Part shown: positions 48,864-60,078 of the stretch, piece after piece
How positions within the stretch are numbered: the stretch's first letter is position 1
Layout: the number at the start of each line of letters is the position of its first letter
Origin: Mercurialis annua
Lineage: Eukaryota; Streptophyta; Magnoliopsida; Malpighiales; Euphorbiaceae
Length of the DNA: 64,000 bases
Direction of reading: 5' to 3'
NCBI RefSeq assembly: GCF_937616625.2
Contig: NC_065573.1
Span: forward strand, 4,355,001-4,419,000
Translations under genes and position numbers: made by a program
The notes under the pieces: generated by a model
Told to the model about the DNA's origin: nothing
What the model saw: the letters and a program-made list of their open reading frames with translations, nothing else
Database searches by the model: none

Positions 48864-50470
48864 TTAATCGAAAAGAGCAACGGTTTTGGTGTTATCAATA
48901 CCTTCATCATTATACACCTTAAGTCGTTGACCATTCACCTTGAATTTGTGATCCTTACCTTCGATTTCTACTGCACCATGTGGAAAAACTTGAGTAATGG
49001 TGAATGGACCCGACCAACGTGAAGATAACATACCCGGAAATAGTCTAAGGCGAGACTTAAAAAGAAGCACTTGTTGTCCAACCTTGAATTCACGAGGTTG
49101 AATATGCTTGTCGTGCCACCTTTTAGTACGTTCCTTGTATATCCGGGCGTTTTCATATGCATGAAGCCGAATCTCTTCCATCTCGCTCAATTGTAAAAGC
49201 CTCTTTTTCCCTACGGCCTCCGCTTCAAAATTTAGCAATTTCATCGACTAATACGCTTTATGCTCAAGTTCTACCGGAAGTTGGCATGCTTTTCCAAACA
49301 CCAATCGATATGGTGACATACCAAGGGGTGTTTTGAGAGCCGTTCTATAAGCCCAAAGTGCATCATCAAGTTTAATTGCCCAATCTTTTCGTGATGAGTT
49401 TACCGTAGCTTCCAAAATTCGCTTGATTTCTCGAGCGGAGACCTCTACTTGTCCACTTGTTTGCGGGTGATATGGTGTCCCTACACGATGAGAAACACCA
49501 TACTTGGCAAGAAGAGTGGTCATATAGCGATTACAAAAATGGGAACCACCATCACTAATAATTGTGCGAGGAACACCAAAACGAGTAAAAATATTTTTCT
49601 TTAAAAATTTTAGCACATGTTTTGACTCGTTTGATGGTAAAGCAATGGCCTCCACCCATTTAGAAACATAATCCACCGCCACAAGAATGTACATGTTTCC
49701 ATATGACGATGGAAAAGGTCCCATAAAATCAATTCCCCAAACGTCGAACAATTCGACTTCCAAAATGTTGTTTAGTGGCATCTCATTCTTCTTGGATATA
49801 TTTCCCATTCGTTGACATCTATCACATGAGATCACAAACTTATGGGTATCTTTAAACAACGAGGGCAAAAAAAAACCACTTTGAAGTACCTTAGCCGCCG
49901 TTCGAGATGGACCAAAGTGACCTCCACATTCTAAAGCATGACAATGATTTAAAATACTTTTTACCTCCTCCCTAGGCACACATCTCCTAATGATTTGGTC
50001 GGAACAATACTTGTACAAGTATGGTTCATCCCAATAGTAATGCTTGACATCATGCATAAATTTTTTCTTTTGTTGATAAGTCAAGTCATTAGGAAGAACT
50101 TTGCATGCTAGAAAATTTACAAAATCAGAAAACCAAGGTACCTCACTTGTAGAATGTCGGATGGCGAATAGTTGTTCATCCGGGAATGATTCGTTGATTG
50201 GAGGTTCATTGTTTGGATCATCCTCACGCTCAAGTCTAGATAGGTGATCTGCTACAAGATTTTCCGCTCCGCTCTTGTCTTTAATCTCAAGATCGAATTC
50301 CTGCAACAAAAGAATCCAACGAATTAGTCGAGGTTTAGCTTCCTTCTTAGTAAGAAGATACTGAATTGCCGCATGATCGGTAAAAACAATTGTCTTTGAT
50401 CCCATCAAATATGACCTAAATTTGTCAAAAGCAAAGACAATAGCTAATAATTCATTCTCCGTTGTGGCGT
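48864..50470 (-). pseudogene. pol: Athila RNase H C-terminus and integrase, with one nonsense codon
   Basis: Numbered from the Met at 50408. RNase H tail ([21 protein letters not shown]) is followed by the H2C2 zinc-binding region (H157, H164, C195, C198) and the integrase core with D227 (GIDFMG), D286 (SDGG) and E322 (GQVEVS). At 49248-49250 a TAG follows HKAY where the family normally has Trp, so it fits a TGG-to-TAG change; the same frame then goes on 127 codons through the integrase C-terminal domain (WHDKHI, GQQVLLF, SRWSGPF) to a stop at 48864. Upstream the frame is open to about 50470, where it is out of step with RT. The protein would insert element cDNA into DNA; this copy is defective. 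Confidence 0.9.
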
Positions 50471-50521
50471 AATTATTTGAGCATCATTGAGAGTGCGACT
50501 TCCATTAGCGATAACATGCAA

Positions 50522-52712
50522 TCACTCATCCCTTCTTTGGCCTAAAACAGCCCCGACCGCGTAATCGCTAGCATCACACATCAACTCGAATGGAAGATTC
50601 CAATCCGGGGCGATGATTATAGGTGCTAAAATTAACTCCTTCTTAATTCGATTAAAGGCACCTAAACACTCTTTGTCAAATTCAAAAGTCACATCTTTAT
50701 TCAAGAGATGGCAAAGAGGTTTAGTAATCTTGGAAAAATCTTTTATGAATCTTCTATAAAAACCCGCATGTCCAAGAAAACTATGGATGCCTTTAACCGA
50801 AATAGGCGGGGGTAAACTTTCAATCACCTCAATCTTCGCCTTGTCCACTTCAATTCCTTTTTCAGAAATTTTATGCCCAAGAACAATTCCTTCTTTCACC
50901 ATGAAGTGACACTTCTCCCAATTTAAAACAAGGTTCGTTTCCTCACATCGCTGCAATACTTGAGAGAGGTTAGCTAAACAATGATCAAAAGAAGAACCAA
51001 AAACAGAAAAATCATCCATAAACACTTCTATAAATTTTTCAATCATATTGGAGAAAATGGACATCATACACCTTTGAAAGGTCGCCGGTGCATTACATAA
51101 TCCAAAAGGCATTCTCCTATAAGCAAAAGTGCCATATGGACAAACAAAAGTGGTTTTCTCTTGATCTTGAGGTGAAATAGGAATTTGCATATAGCCCGAA
51201 TATCCATCTAAGAAGCAATAATAGGCGTGCCCCGCGAGTCGTTCTAACATTTGATCAATGAAGGGTATAGGAAAGTGGTCCTTTCGGGTGGCTTTATTTA
51301 ACTTACGATAGTCAATACAAACACGCCAACCTGTGACTTTCCTAGTGGGAATCAACTCATGTTTGTCATTCTCAATGACGGTTGTTCCACCTTTTTTAGG
51401 TACGACTTGCACGGGGCTCACCCACTTGCTATCCGAGATAGGATAAATAATTCCTGCATCTAAAAGTTTAATAATCTCACTTTTAACCACTTCTTTCATA
51501 TTAGGATTTAACGTACGTGAGTGCTCAATAGTGGGTGAGTGAGAATCTTCCATGAGAATTTTATGCATGCAAAGAGAAAGACTAATTCCTTTAATGTCGG
51601 ATATGATCCAACCTATGGACTTAATGGGAGTTCTCAAAACATGCAAAAGACTAATTTCTTCCACTTCGCTTAAAGATGAAGAAATAATGACCGGCAAAGT
51701 GGAGTTCTCTCCTAGGAAGACATACTTTAAGTGCATGGGCAATTGTTTAAGCTCAAGCTTAGGTGGACATGCAATAGATGGTAAGGCCGGTTGTGATTCC
51801 CTATGAAGTATTTCATAAATGTGCTCTTCATTACCATGTTTTTCACAAGGACTCACCTCATGATCATCAAAAATCACATCATGCAAAGGTTCATGTTCTA
51901 TCTCAACATATTCATCTACACAATGGTCAATAATGTCTACACGCAAGCAATCCTCATATTCCATAGGATATTTCAAAGAAGAGTACATTTCAAAAATTAC
52001 CTCTTCTTGACCTACTCTCAAGGTCAGCTTACCTCCTTCCACATCTATGATGGCTTTGCTAGTTGCAAGGAAAGGTCTACCCAAGAGGAGTGGAACTTCT
52101 TTATCTTCCTCCATGTCAAGGACAATAAAATCAATAGGAAATATGAATTTATCGACTTTGCTTAGGATATCTTCAAGTACTCCACTTGGGTAAGTAATTG
52201 ACTTGTCCGCCAATTGTAGAGAAACGGTAGTGTTCCTCATCTCCTTCACCATACCCAATTTCCTGCAAATAGACAAAGGCATTAAATTAATGCTTGCACC
52301 AAGATCACAAAGTACCTTACCAAATTCCGTTTCGCCAATGATGCATGGAATAGTGAAGCTTCCCGGATCTTTTGTCTTTTGAGGAAGCTTGTATTGAATG
52401 AGGAAGCTACATTCTTCGGTTAGCGTGACCGTTCCCACATCATCAAATTTTCTCTTATTTGAGATGATTTCTTTCAAGTATTTAGCATACTTAGGCATTT
52501 GGGAAATTGCCTCGGTAAGCGGAATGTTGATGTGAATCTTGCGGAACATGTCAAGAAATTTGGAGAAATTCTTGTCATCTTCTACTTTCTTCACCCTTTG
52601 AGGATAAGGAAGTTTAGGAACATATGGCTTCAAAATTACTTCCTCTTCCTTTTCTTCCGACTTGCTGTTCTTGTCGCTTTCCTTCTCTATTACCACCTCA
52701 TTAGGAACTTTG
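50522..52712 (-). pseudogene. pol: Athila protease and reverse transcriptase
   Basis: Numbered from the GTG at 52696 (724 residues); the frame is open slightly upstream. An acidic linker leads to the aspartic protease, DLGAS at 131-135 (Leu where Thr is usual) with LLLGRPFL at 203-210. RT spans about 425-610, with FLDGYSGY at 495-502 and the active site FMDDFSVF at 559-566, followed by the connection and RNase H start (CDASDYAVG at 707-715). The stop at 50522-50524 falls inside RNase H and about 45 bases later the frame also changes. At the upstream end gag and pol are in different frames. Confidence 0.9.
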
Positions 52713-54102
52713 GTCCCTCTAGTATGGTTCCGCTCCTCAAAGTAATTGCCCTAGCTTGGTCCTTTGGATTGACCTCGGTGTTGCTAGGCAAAGACCCATT
52801 GGTGCGAGTAGACATGGAAAGTGCTAGTTGACCAATTTGATTCTCCAATGATTTGATGGAAACTTGTTGGTTTTGGAGAAGCGAATCGGTCTTTTGCATG
52901 TGTTGCATTAACATGTCTTCCAAATTTGGTCTCCTTGGTTCTTGAGGTTGAGGTTGAAATCTGGGTGGAGGCCTCACCACATTTTGATTGTTGCTCCATG
53001 AAACATTTGGGTGATTTTTCCACCCTGGATTGTAGGTATTAGAGTAGGGATTATTTTGGCCTCTTCCTTGATTAGCCACATAATGGGCTTGCTCCATCCC
53101 TTGTACCACATGAGCATTGTTCATGCTACAATCTTCCATGACGTGATTCCCACCACAAAGGCCATATGTATGTTGCGGAATCATCGCCAATTTGTCGATT
53201 TTCTTGGTTAGAGCTTCCACCTTAGCATCTAAAGCTGAAATAGCTTCAACTTCATGGACTCCAACCGGTTTGCGAATTGAGGACCGCTCATAATTATTGG
53301 CCGCCATGGTTTCAATCAAGGCATTGCATTCCTTGGGATCCTTTGCTCTAAAACCCCCCCCGGACGCCGCATCAAGCATCATCCTTGTTGCTCCATTTAG
53401 CATGTTGAAGAAAGTTTCTACCACTAGCCAATCTGGAACTCCATGATGAGGGCACTTCCTTAGGTACTCGTTGAACCGTTCCCAAGCTTCATAGAGGCTC
53501 TCCAAGTCTTGTTGAGCAAATGTGGTAATAGCCATGCGAAGCTTCGCCGTTTTTGAAGGAGGATAAAACTTCTCCAAAAACGTTTTAGCTAGATCTTCCC
53601 ACTTAGTGATGGTACCTCGAGGCAAATTTTGTAACCAATTCTTGGCCTTATCCTTCAAAGAGAATGGAAATAAAATGAGATAAATTGCCTCAATTGGTAC
53701 CCCATTCATTTTGAAGGTGTTGCATAATTCCAAGAAGCTCATAATATGCTCATAAGGATCATCACTAGGCAACCCATTGAATGAGAGGTTGTGAGTGATC
53801 ATTTGAATGAACGCCGGCTTGATCTCGAAGTAATTTGCGTCGACATGAGGTCTAGCAATTCCAGTTGTGGCTCCATCAAGAGATGGTAACATGTGATGTT
53901 TGAGAGATCTATCTTCCTCCATTGTTCCGAGTTCGAATGTGTCAAAATTCAACTCAAAACTTTCTTGTTCAATAGAAAACTCAATACGCCGAAGTGCCCT
54001 TTGTGCGGAGATTCGCTCTTTTCGTTGCTTATTTAGTTTCTTGCAAGTTTTCTCGATCTCGGGATTAAAAGGCAATAATTCCTTATCCTTTGAACTTCGC
54101 AT
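52690..54102 (-). CDS. gag: Athila gag
   Basis: 470 residues from ATG at 54100-54102. The retrotransposon gag domain covers about 105-240 (YEHIMSFLELCNTFKMNGVP, AKNWLQNLP, KFYPPSKT). A degenerate zinc knuckle lies at 313-325 (C316, H320, C325; the usual first Cys reads Tyr). The C-terminal part is Gln/Pro/Asn-rich with a helical segment (MQKTDSLLQNQQVSIKSLE). In related elements gag runs into pol in one frame; here it ends FLMRW after the conserved LRSGTILEGPK, just where the pol frame (VPNEV) takes over one base out of step at about 52708-52713. So the gag part is open but the fusion is broken. Confidence 0.9.
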   Translation of the reverse strand: MRSSKDKELLPFNPEIEKTCKKLNKQRKERISAQRALRRIEFSIEQESFELNFDTFELGTMEEDRSLKHHMLPSLDGATTGIARPHVDANYFEIKPAFIQMITHNLSFNGLPSDDPYEHIMSFLELCNTFKMNGVPIEAIYLILFPFSLKDKAKNWLQNLPRGTITKWEDLAKTFLEKFYPPSKTAKLRMAITTFAQQDLESLYEAWERFNEYLRKCPHHGVPDWLVVETFFNMLNGATRMMLDAASGGGFRAKDPKECNALIETMAANNYERSSIRKPVGVHEVEAISALDAKVEALTKKIDKLAMIPQHTYGLCGGNHVMEDCSMNNAHVVQGMEQAHYVANQGRGQNNPYSNTYNPGWKNHPNVSWSNNQNVVRPPPRFQPQPQEPRRPNLEDMLMQHMQKTDSLLQNQQVSIKSLENQIGQLALSMSTRTNGSLPSNTEVNPKDQARAITLRSGTILEGPKFLMRW

Positions 54103-54236
54103 AAACTAAAGAGCAACAATAGACCTACACACCAAAAACACAAAAAACACCAAAGCGTAAAAACTGAAAATAAAAACAGAAAATAAAAGATGTCCAAAGC
54201 AATAATTAATTAAGTTGTATTGATATAAATATCAAC

Positions 54237-54254
54237 TCCCCGGCAACGGCGCCA
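54237..54254 (-). other. Athila primer binding site, Asp-tRNA
   Basis: The plus strand reads TCCCCGGCAACGGCGCCA, the 3' end of plant tRNA-Asp(GTC) including CCA as I remember it; the element strand is its complement. It sits six bases from the 5' LTR. The Asp primer is typical of Athila. Confidence 0.9.
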
Positions 54255-54260
54255 AAAACT

Positions 54261-55565
54261 TGATAAACAAAATCGCAAGTGTACGATATCGATAAATCAA
54301 GTAATATAATGATAAGTAAAAGTCAAACCCACAAGGAATTGTATTTAGTACCAAAATAGTTAACTAATTATTATTTGAACTAACGAATTTGATTGATTTG
54401 ATTTTTAATTAATTAAACTAAAACTGAAAATAAAATAAGGAAATACGATGATAAAAAGCAAACCTAGAATATTGTTTTCATATGGGTAGTCCTTCAAATC
54501 TTTATTCTAATCTCTATCAATCCTAGCTTTAATTATTCTTTACAATGGCGGATAGATCTAACCTCGTTAACCCCCTATTTCGTAGACGATGTTAACCTAT
54601 CGTTTATAATCCAATTACCCCAAATCGTCCTTACTGTCACGGCTTAGAGGATAATAGAAAATAACCCGACAATCGTAAACAAAGCATTAAGAAAAGTTAT
54701 CCACACATGCCACGCAACGCAAACATAGTGGACGGACTCATGTTTTATAACTACGTTCTTATTATCTTTTCCAATCAACTTGCTTTAATGACGTTTACTC
54801 ACAAATCGATTTTTAATCATGTAATTGGTGATCAAGTAATTACAAGCATTAATCACAATAATAAGAATTGCAAGAATAAAGAAAGATAGAACATTAAATT
54901 TCAGATTTGAATTAAACCCATACTGCTCACATTATCCTAGATTTAATAAATTTAGCTAAACATAATTGAAGAAATCAATAACTCAAAAGTAATGAACATA
55001 ATTAAATAATATGAAAGAAAATACTTGAATTAAAAACCTGGAATTATTCGGAACACAAGTCTTCGAATCAAAGCTTCGAAGAATTAAGTCTTGAAAATAA
55101 ACTAAGGACTAAAACGAAATTAACCTAAGACAAATTGTTTGTAGAATAGAAAATAATGAAAAACTTGATAGAATACATGATCTTGAGATGTCTTTATACA
55201 GTGGAGAAGTCCTTGATGTGTTGCAAGAGTTGTAGTTAAAATTGGGTCCAAATCCGTGTAGAAAAAGGATTTTCACGTTTTAGATTCGCAGGTACATCCG
55301 GGCCAGTTCCTCAATAGTGCCTGGAGGCACTTTTAAGGAATTGGCCACAAAGAATTCGCAGATTGTAATCCGGGCCAGTTCCTCAACAGTGTCTGGAGGC
55401 ACTTTTGAGGAACTCGACACTTTTTCCAGCTTTTCTCCAATTTGCTCCAAATTGATTCGCTTCACTCCATGCAAAATAAACACCTTTCCAAGCATAATAT
55501 CCTCAAAATATTCAATAATACTGTATCAAATACTTGGAAAAATCCTATATAAAATATGCGTATCA
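54261..55565 (-). repeat. Athila 5' LTR (1305 bp)
   Basis: TGATAAACAAAATCGCAAG to TATGCGTATCA. It matches the left LTR apart from scattered bases, a 12-bp gap near 55470 and the absent CACTA insertion. The TATA-like region of the left LTR reads TGTATAAA here. Confidence 0.95.
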
Positions 55566-55570
55566 GTTTT
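55566..55570. repeat. target site duplication of Athila element, right copy
   Basis: GTTTT, identical to 42771-42775. Confidence 0.9.
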
Positions 55571-55910
55571 GTTTCGTAACGTTTATAAACGTTTGGCATA
55601 TATCGCTAAAAAGGTGAAACGTTTGGTTTTGCTACGTAACGTTTGTAAACGTTTGGCTTATATCGCCAAAAAGGGGAAACGTTTGGATTTGTTTTGTAAC
55701 GTTTGTAAACGTTTGGCTTAAATTGCTAAAAAGGTGAAACGTTTGGTTTTGTTTTGTAATGTTTGTAAGTGTTCGGCTTAAATCGCTAATAATGTGAAAT
55801 GTTTGTTTTTGTTCCGTAACGTTTGTAAACGTTTGGATTAAATTGCTAAAAAGATGAAACGCTTGGATTTGTTTCGCAACGTTTGTAAACGTTTGGCTTT
55901 GTTTCGTAGC
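55566..55910 (-). repeat. 60-bp satellite, minus orientation, between two retroelements
   Basis: About six minus-oriented units in the same orientation as 41951-42775, as expected if Athila split one block. It is cut at GTTTCGTAGC by the gypsy LTR at 55911. Confidence 0.93.
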
Positions 55911-58581
55911 TGTCACGACCCATTTTCATGAATCGTGACCGGCGCTAGGGCATGGGTAATATAGTACCAATACCCGTAGCTAGCCTTCCTTATAACATAC
56001 AATTCAATTAAACATGCAGAAAACCAATGTTCGGGGGCAACCGAGACTTCACCCTAATTCTAGCAGTTATAATATTCAACAATTAATATAACATGCTTAT
56101 CCAATTCTGAGTCTAAAAATCGGCATAACATAAATCAGTGTAAATAATGTAACATGCCAGAGCAATATAACTAGTCGAACCAATCCGACAAACAACGGTA
56201 ATAATAATAAAGACGTCTAATCAACTAGTGCGATCTAAGAATAAAATAGTTGATAGTTCTACTAAAATAAATGGAAACTCCGAAGAAAAGTAAATGTGGA
56301 GATCACCAGACTCTCTGAGATCATAACCCTGGGAAAAATTGGGAAAAACAACGGGGTCAGATATACTGAGATGAGTTTATACCACTATCTACATTTATTA
56401 AGTGGAAAACCTTTAAAACCGTTTAAAACATTTAATAACGATATTACGAATAATAGTTGGAACCCTAATCCATAATTTTAAATATAACATAATCCAATAG
56501 GTCTGGTCCCGAGAGCTGAGCTACACTGAGTTACCATAGACCACACTTATACCAGAGTCCCGAGAGCTGAGCTACACCGAGTTACTCTACCTGGTCCCCA
56601 GAGCTATGCGCACACCGAGTTACCATATTTCCATATATACCTTACCCAGATCAATACCGGTGCGCACGCAGTCCTAATGATGCCCATTAGGTAGCATGTT
56701 CCAACTAGACGCCATAATAATAAAATAGTTCGAAATATACGTACCATATATACATTTAATATTAAAATAAAAATTTACTTAATAAAGCAGTAAATAGTAA
56801 GTACAAACTCACAGCTTGCTAGTCCACGTGATAACCGGCAAGCTACTAATCCTGTTTCGCCTCTGAAGCACGAACAGTAGTCGGGTCTAGATAAATAAAA
56901 TAATTATTAAAAACAGATCCTAACTCTAGAGAGTACTAGACACCACGTAGGACTAGCACAACAACAAGTCAGATAAATCACACAGGGTAAACACAATACT
57001 CAGACAAATTAAAATGCCACAATAATTCCAGTTTATTGAGTTCCCGCTTTAAAATCCAATTTTAAAAAAATATTATTTAAATAATAAATTAATTTAAATT
57101 CCAAAGATAATGGGTTAGCCGAGTTACCTATAACTGTCAGGCTAACCTCAAATGTCAGGCGACCCAAGTCTAACCCGACCCACGCATTAATCCAAAATTA
57201 TAAACCATAGTTTATAATTTAAAAAAAGACACCTATTTGATAAAATAATAAATTAATGTTTTAAAACAGAACTCAATATCTTAAAATCCAAATAACCAAT
57301 AGTTACTAGTAATTTATTTAATTGAAAATAAATTAGGACAACGTTTAAAATCTTAAAACGTTAAATTGACATGCTTAGTCAATAAATTACAAAATTTAAA
57401 AAAATTACCCGACTAATTATATAAAATATAATTAATTTTTCCTTTGGATTATATTTACCAAAACAATTTAAACTGTAACCAAATGAAACATAAATTTCAG
57501 AATTAACATTTCTAGTGATCCAACCGAAATTCAACAATTCGGTTCAAATTTGAAACTTGATGAATTCAGCTTTTGATTAAACAAACTAATAAGGAGGTAC
57601 AAATTAATTTAAGGTATCAAATGGGACTTAAACCGCAAGCACTAACAACTTATGTCCAATGAGATTGAAAGAGAAAGTTGCCGCCTTAATGATCATCTTC
57701 CTCATGCATGAATTTCAGCATATAAAGCAACACACAGAACTTCAACTCATAATTTACAATTCAATGATTCCATAACAATCCATACAAACCACATCATAAT
57801 CAACATACCTAAAAGTAATAGCAACACATAAACTAACTAAAGTGAAGGCCAACCGATAAATCAATCACCGATGGATTCGAGTCGACACCGAAACGATATG
57901 CGACAGACAATGAAATCATCTTAAAATGTCACAGTCAAAATAATAGGAAAGCAGAAACCATCACAGACCCAAGAAACACTCGACAGGAACCAAAACAAGA
58001 ACACAATCAATGCAACAATAAAAAGACGAAGACAATGGAATCAAGAGGACGAAGCGTACCGATCAAGAACGATGAAATTTCCTAACTCCGGAGTCAAGGA
58101 GGATCAGATGGTACGTGAAGTTATGGTCCCTTACAAGCTAAACCAAGAACGTACTCAGTTACGAACGCCGAGACGATAACGAACATAAGACGAAGAACAG
58201 AGATGAAGGACTTACCGAATCCGACAGAAATCGAGAGGAAACGAGTGAGTAAGTTTAGTGTATATCTAGTATTAGAAAGCGGCTAGGGTTTTGTATTTAA
58301 CGTTTGTAAAAAAAAGATTAGGATTTTGTTAACGAATATATATAAGAATGGAGATGAAGAAGAGGTCACGCTGCTGCCTTAGAAAATTAGAGAAAAGAGC
58401 AAAATTGGATGGGCTTCCTAATATATATTGGCCAACTACCATATTAATGGGCCTTTTACATGGAAGTTAAAAGCTATGCATGGTTTGCATGCAAAAATAT
58501 ATACATTTCTCTTTTTTTTTTACTTTTAAAATTTTAATAATATATATCAACCACAAATCGAATCAACGAACTATTAAAATA

Positions 58582-58616
<35 letters not shown>

Positions 58617-58699
58617 TCTAAACCTTGACGGAATGCAGAAATTAAAATAAAATTTTTGAACTAATAAAAATAGTAAAAAGAAAAATACGGGGTATTACA
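55911..58699 (-). repeat. gypsy 3' LTR (2789 bp)
   Basis: TG..CA ends, starting on the element strand TGTAATACCCCG and ending GGGTCGTGACA. At about 56500-56625 are three imperfect copies of a 55-60 bp unit (GTCCCGAGAGCTGAGCTACA, CCGAGTTACC). At about 58582-58612 is a TAA/AAT microsatellite. No coding sequence or nested transposon was recognised in it. Confidence 0.88.
58582..58612. repeat. AAT microsatellite in gypsy LTR
   Basis: About ten consecutive AAT units. Confidence 0.9.
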
Positions 58700-59459
58700 T
58701 TCTCCCCAACTTCCCATTGACACCAAAACGAACCACGCCCTTCATAGGCGAAACTCGAAGAAACACGAAATCACCAACATGAAAATCAACGTCTTTCCTC
58801 TTCGGATCAGCATAGCTCTTATGCCGACTAAAAGCAGTCTCTAACCTCCGTTTGATCAACGGTACCTTCTCTGAGGTAATCTGAATAATCTCTGATCCCG
58901 AGAGTTTACGCTCTCCAACCTCCTCCCAATAGATAGGAGATCTACACTTGCGCCCGTACAAAGCCTCATACGGCGCCATCTCGATACTCGCGTGGTAATT
59001 GTTGTTGTAAGAAAACTCAATCAACGGCAGATGAGTATCCCAGCTACCCTGAAAATCGAGAACAAACATCCTGAGCATATCCTCCAACGTCTGAATAGTC
59101 CTCTCAGACTGACCGTCAGTCTGAGGATGAAAAGCTGTACTGAAATCCAACCGAGAACGCAAGGATTCTTGTAACGCTTTCCAGAACCTCGAAGTAAACA
59201 CAGAACCTATGTCTGAAACAATAGAAACTGGTACACCATGCAAACTGACAATCCTGTCGATGTACAGCTGAGCCAACCTCGAAGCAGTATATGAAGCCTT
59301 GATCGGAAGGAAATGAGCTGACTTGGTCATACGGTCAACTATCACCCAGATGGAATCGTACCCCTGTCGAGTACGTGGTAAACCAACCACAAAATCCATG
59401 GCAATCCGCTCCCACTTCCACTCTGGTATAGGTAGTGGCTGCAGATAACCAAAAGGTCT
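58695..59459 (-). pseudogene. pol: gypsy integrase, C-terminal domain deleted
   Basis: Numbered from the Met at 59399. The core has D2 (MDFVVG), D63 (VSDIG, where SDRG is usual) and E99 (GQSER), then the linker (SYADPKRKDVDFHVGDFVFL). After GVNGKL at about residue 231 the frame runs straight into the polypurine tract (GGGGAGAATG) and stops on the first bases of the LTR. Relatives go on with the rest of the C-terminal domain and often a chromodomain, so several hundred bases are absent. The frame is open upstream to the TAG at 59460. Confidence 0.88.
58700..58710 (-). other. gypsy polypurine tract
   Basis: The minus strand reads GTTGGGGAGAA next to the LTR. It overlaps the last integrase codons because of the deletion. 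Confidence 0.75.
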
Positions 59460-60078
59460 CTAATGCTCCAGCTTCACCTGCTGGCACGTCAGACACTTAG
59501 AAACATACTCAGAGACATCCTTCTTCATCCCTCTCCACCAGTAGGTACCCTTAAGATCATGGTACATCTTAGTAGAACTCGGATGAACACTATAAGCAGA
59601 CTTGTGCGCTTCCTCCAGAATCTGGTCCCTCAAACCATCTGAATCCGGAACACACAGTCGCGAACCATGTCTCAGAACACTATCTACAAAAGTAAACTCA
59701 GAATTACCGTCCTGCTGAACCTCCTCAATAATCCGTTTCAACTGTGGATGCTCAGCTTGTGAAGCTTTAATTCGATCAATCAAAACAGGTTGCACTTGCA
59801 ACTGTGCTAACAAACAACCAGCCTGAGAAACCTTAAAAACATAGCCTGAAGCTATAAAACCGTGCCACTCTCTAACCATGGGTCTACGCCCAATCTCAGA
59901 AATATGAGCCAAACTGCCCGAAGACTTGCGACTTAACGCATCGGCTACCACATTAGCCTTACATGGATGGTACTGAATAGTACAGTCGTAGTCTTTCAGC
60001 AACTCTAACCACCTCCTCTGTCTCAAGTTCAACTCTCTCTGATCAAAGATATACTTCAGACTCTTATGATCAGTGAAA
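59460..60078 (-). pseudogene. pol: gypsy RNase H C-terminus and integrase zinc-binding region
   Basis: Numbered from the Met at 60032. RNase H text begins upstream out of frame with RT (FTDHKSL at about 60070) and continues [14 protein letters not shown] and ADALSRK. The H2C2 zinc-binding motif is H143, H150, C180, C183. The frame ends at TAG 59460-59462 after KLEH, where relatives have Gln, and resumes directly in the integrase core. Confidence 0.88.

Larger units (their letters stand above)
42776..55565 (-). mobile_element. Complete Ty3/gypsy Athila-type retrotransposon
   Basis: 12790 bp in minus orientation, LTRs TGATA..TATCA, target duplication GTTTT, an Asp-tRNA primer site, polypurine tract, gag-pol and a third reading frame after integrase. 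Primer site, gag text (ILFPFSLKDKAKNWL) and the coiled-coil ORF3 are those of Athila. Defects seen: frame changes between gag and pol (about 52710) and in RNase H (about 50475), stops at 50522-50524 and 49248-49250, two stops in ORF3, and a CACTA element in the left LTR. It cannot encode its own proteins. Apart from the CACTA, the LTRs differ by scattered single bases and a 12-bp gap, so it is older than the copia insertion. Confidence 0.95.
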
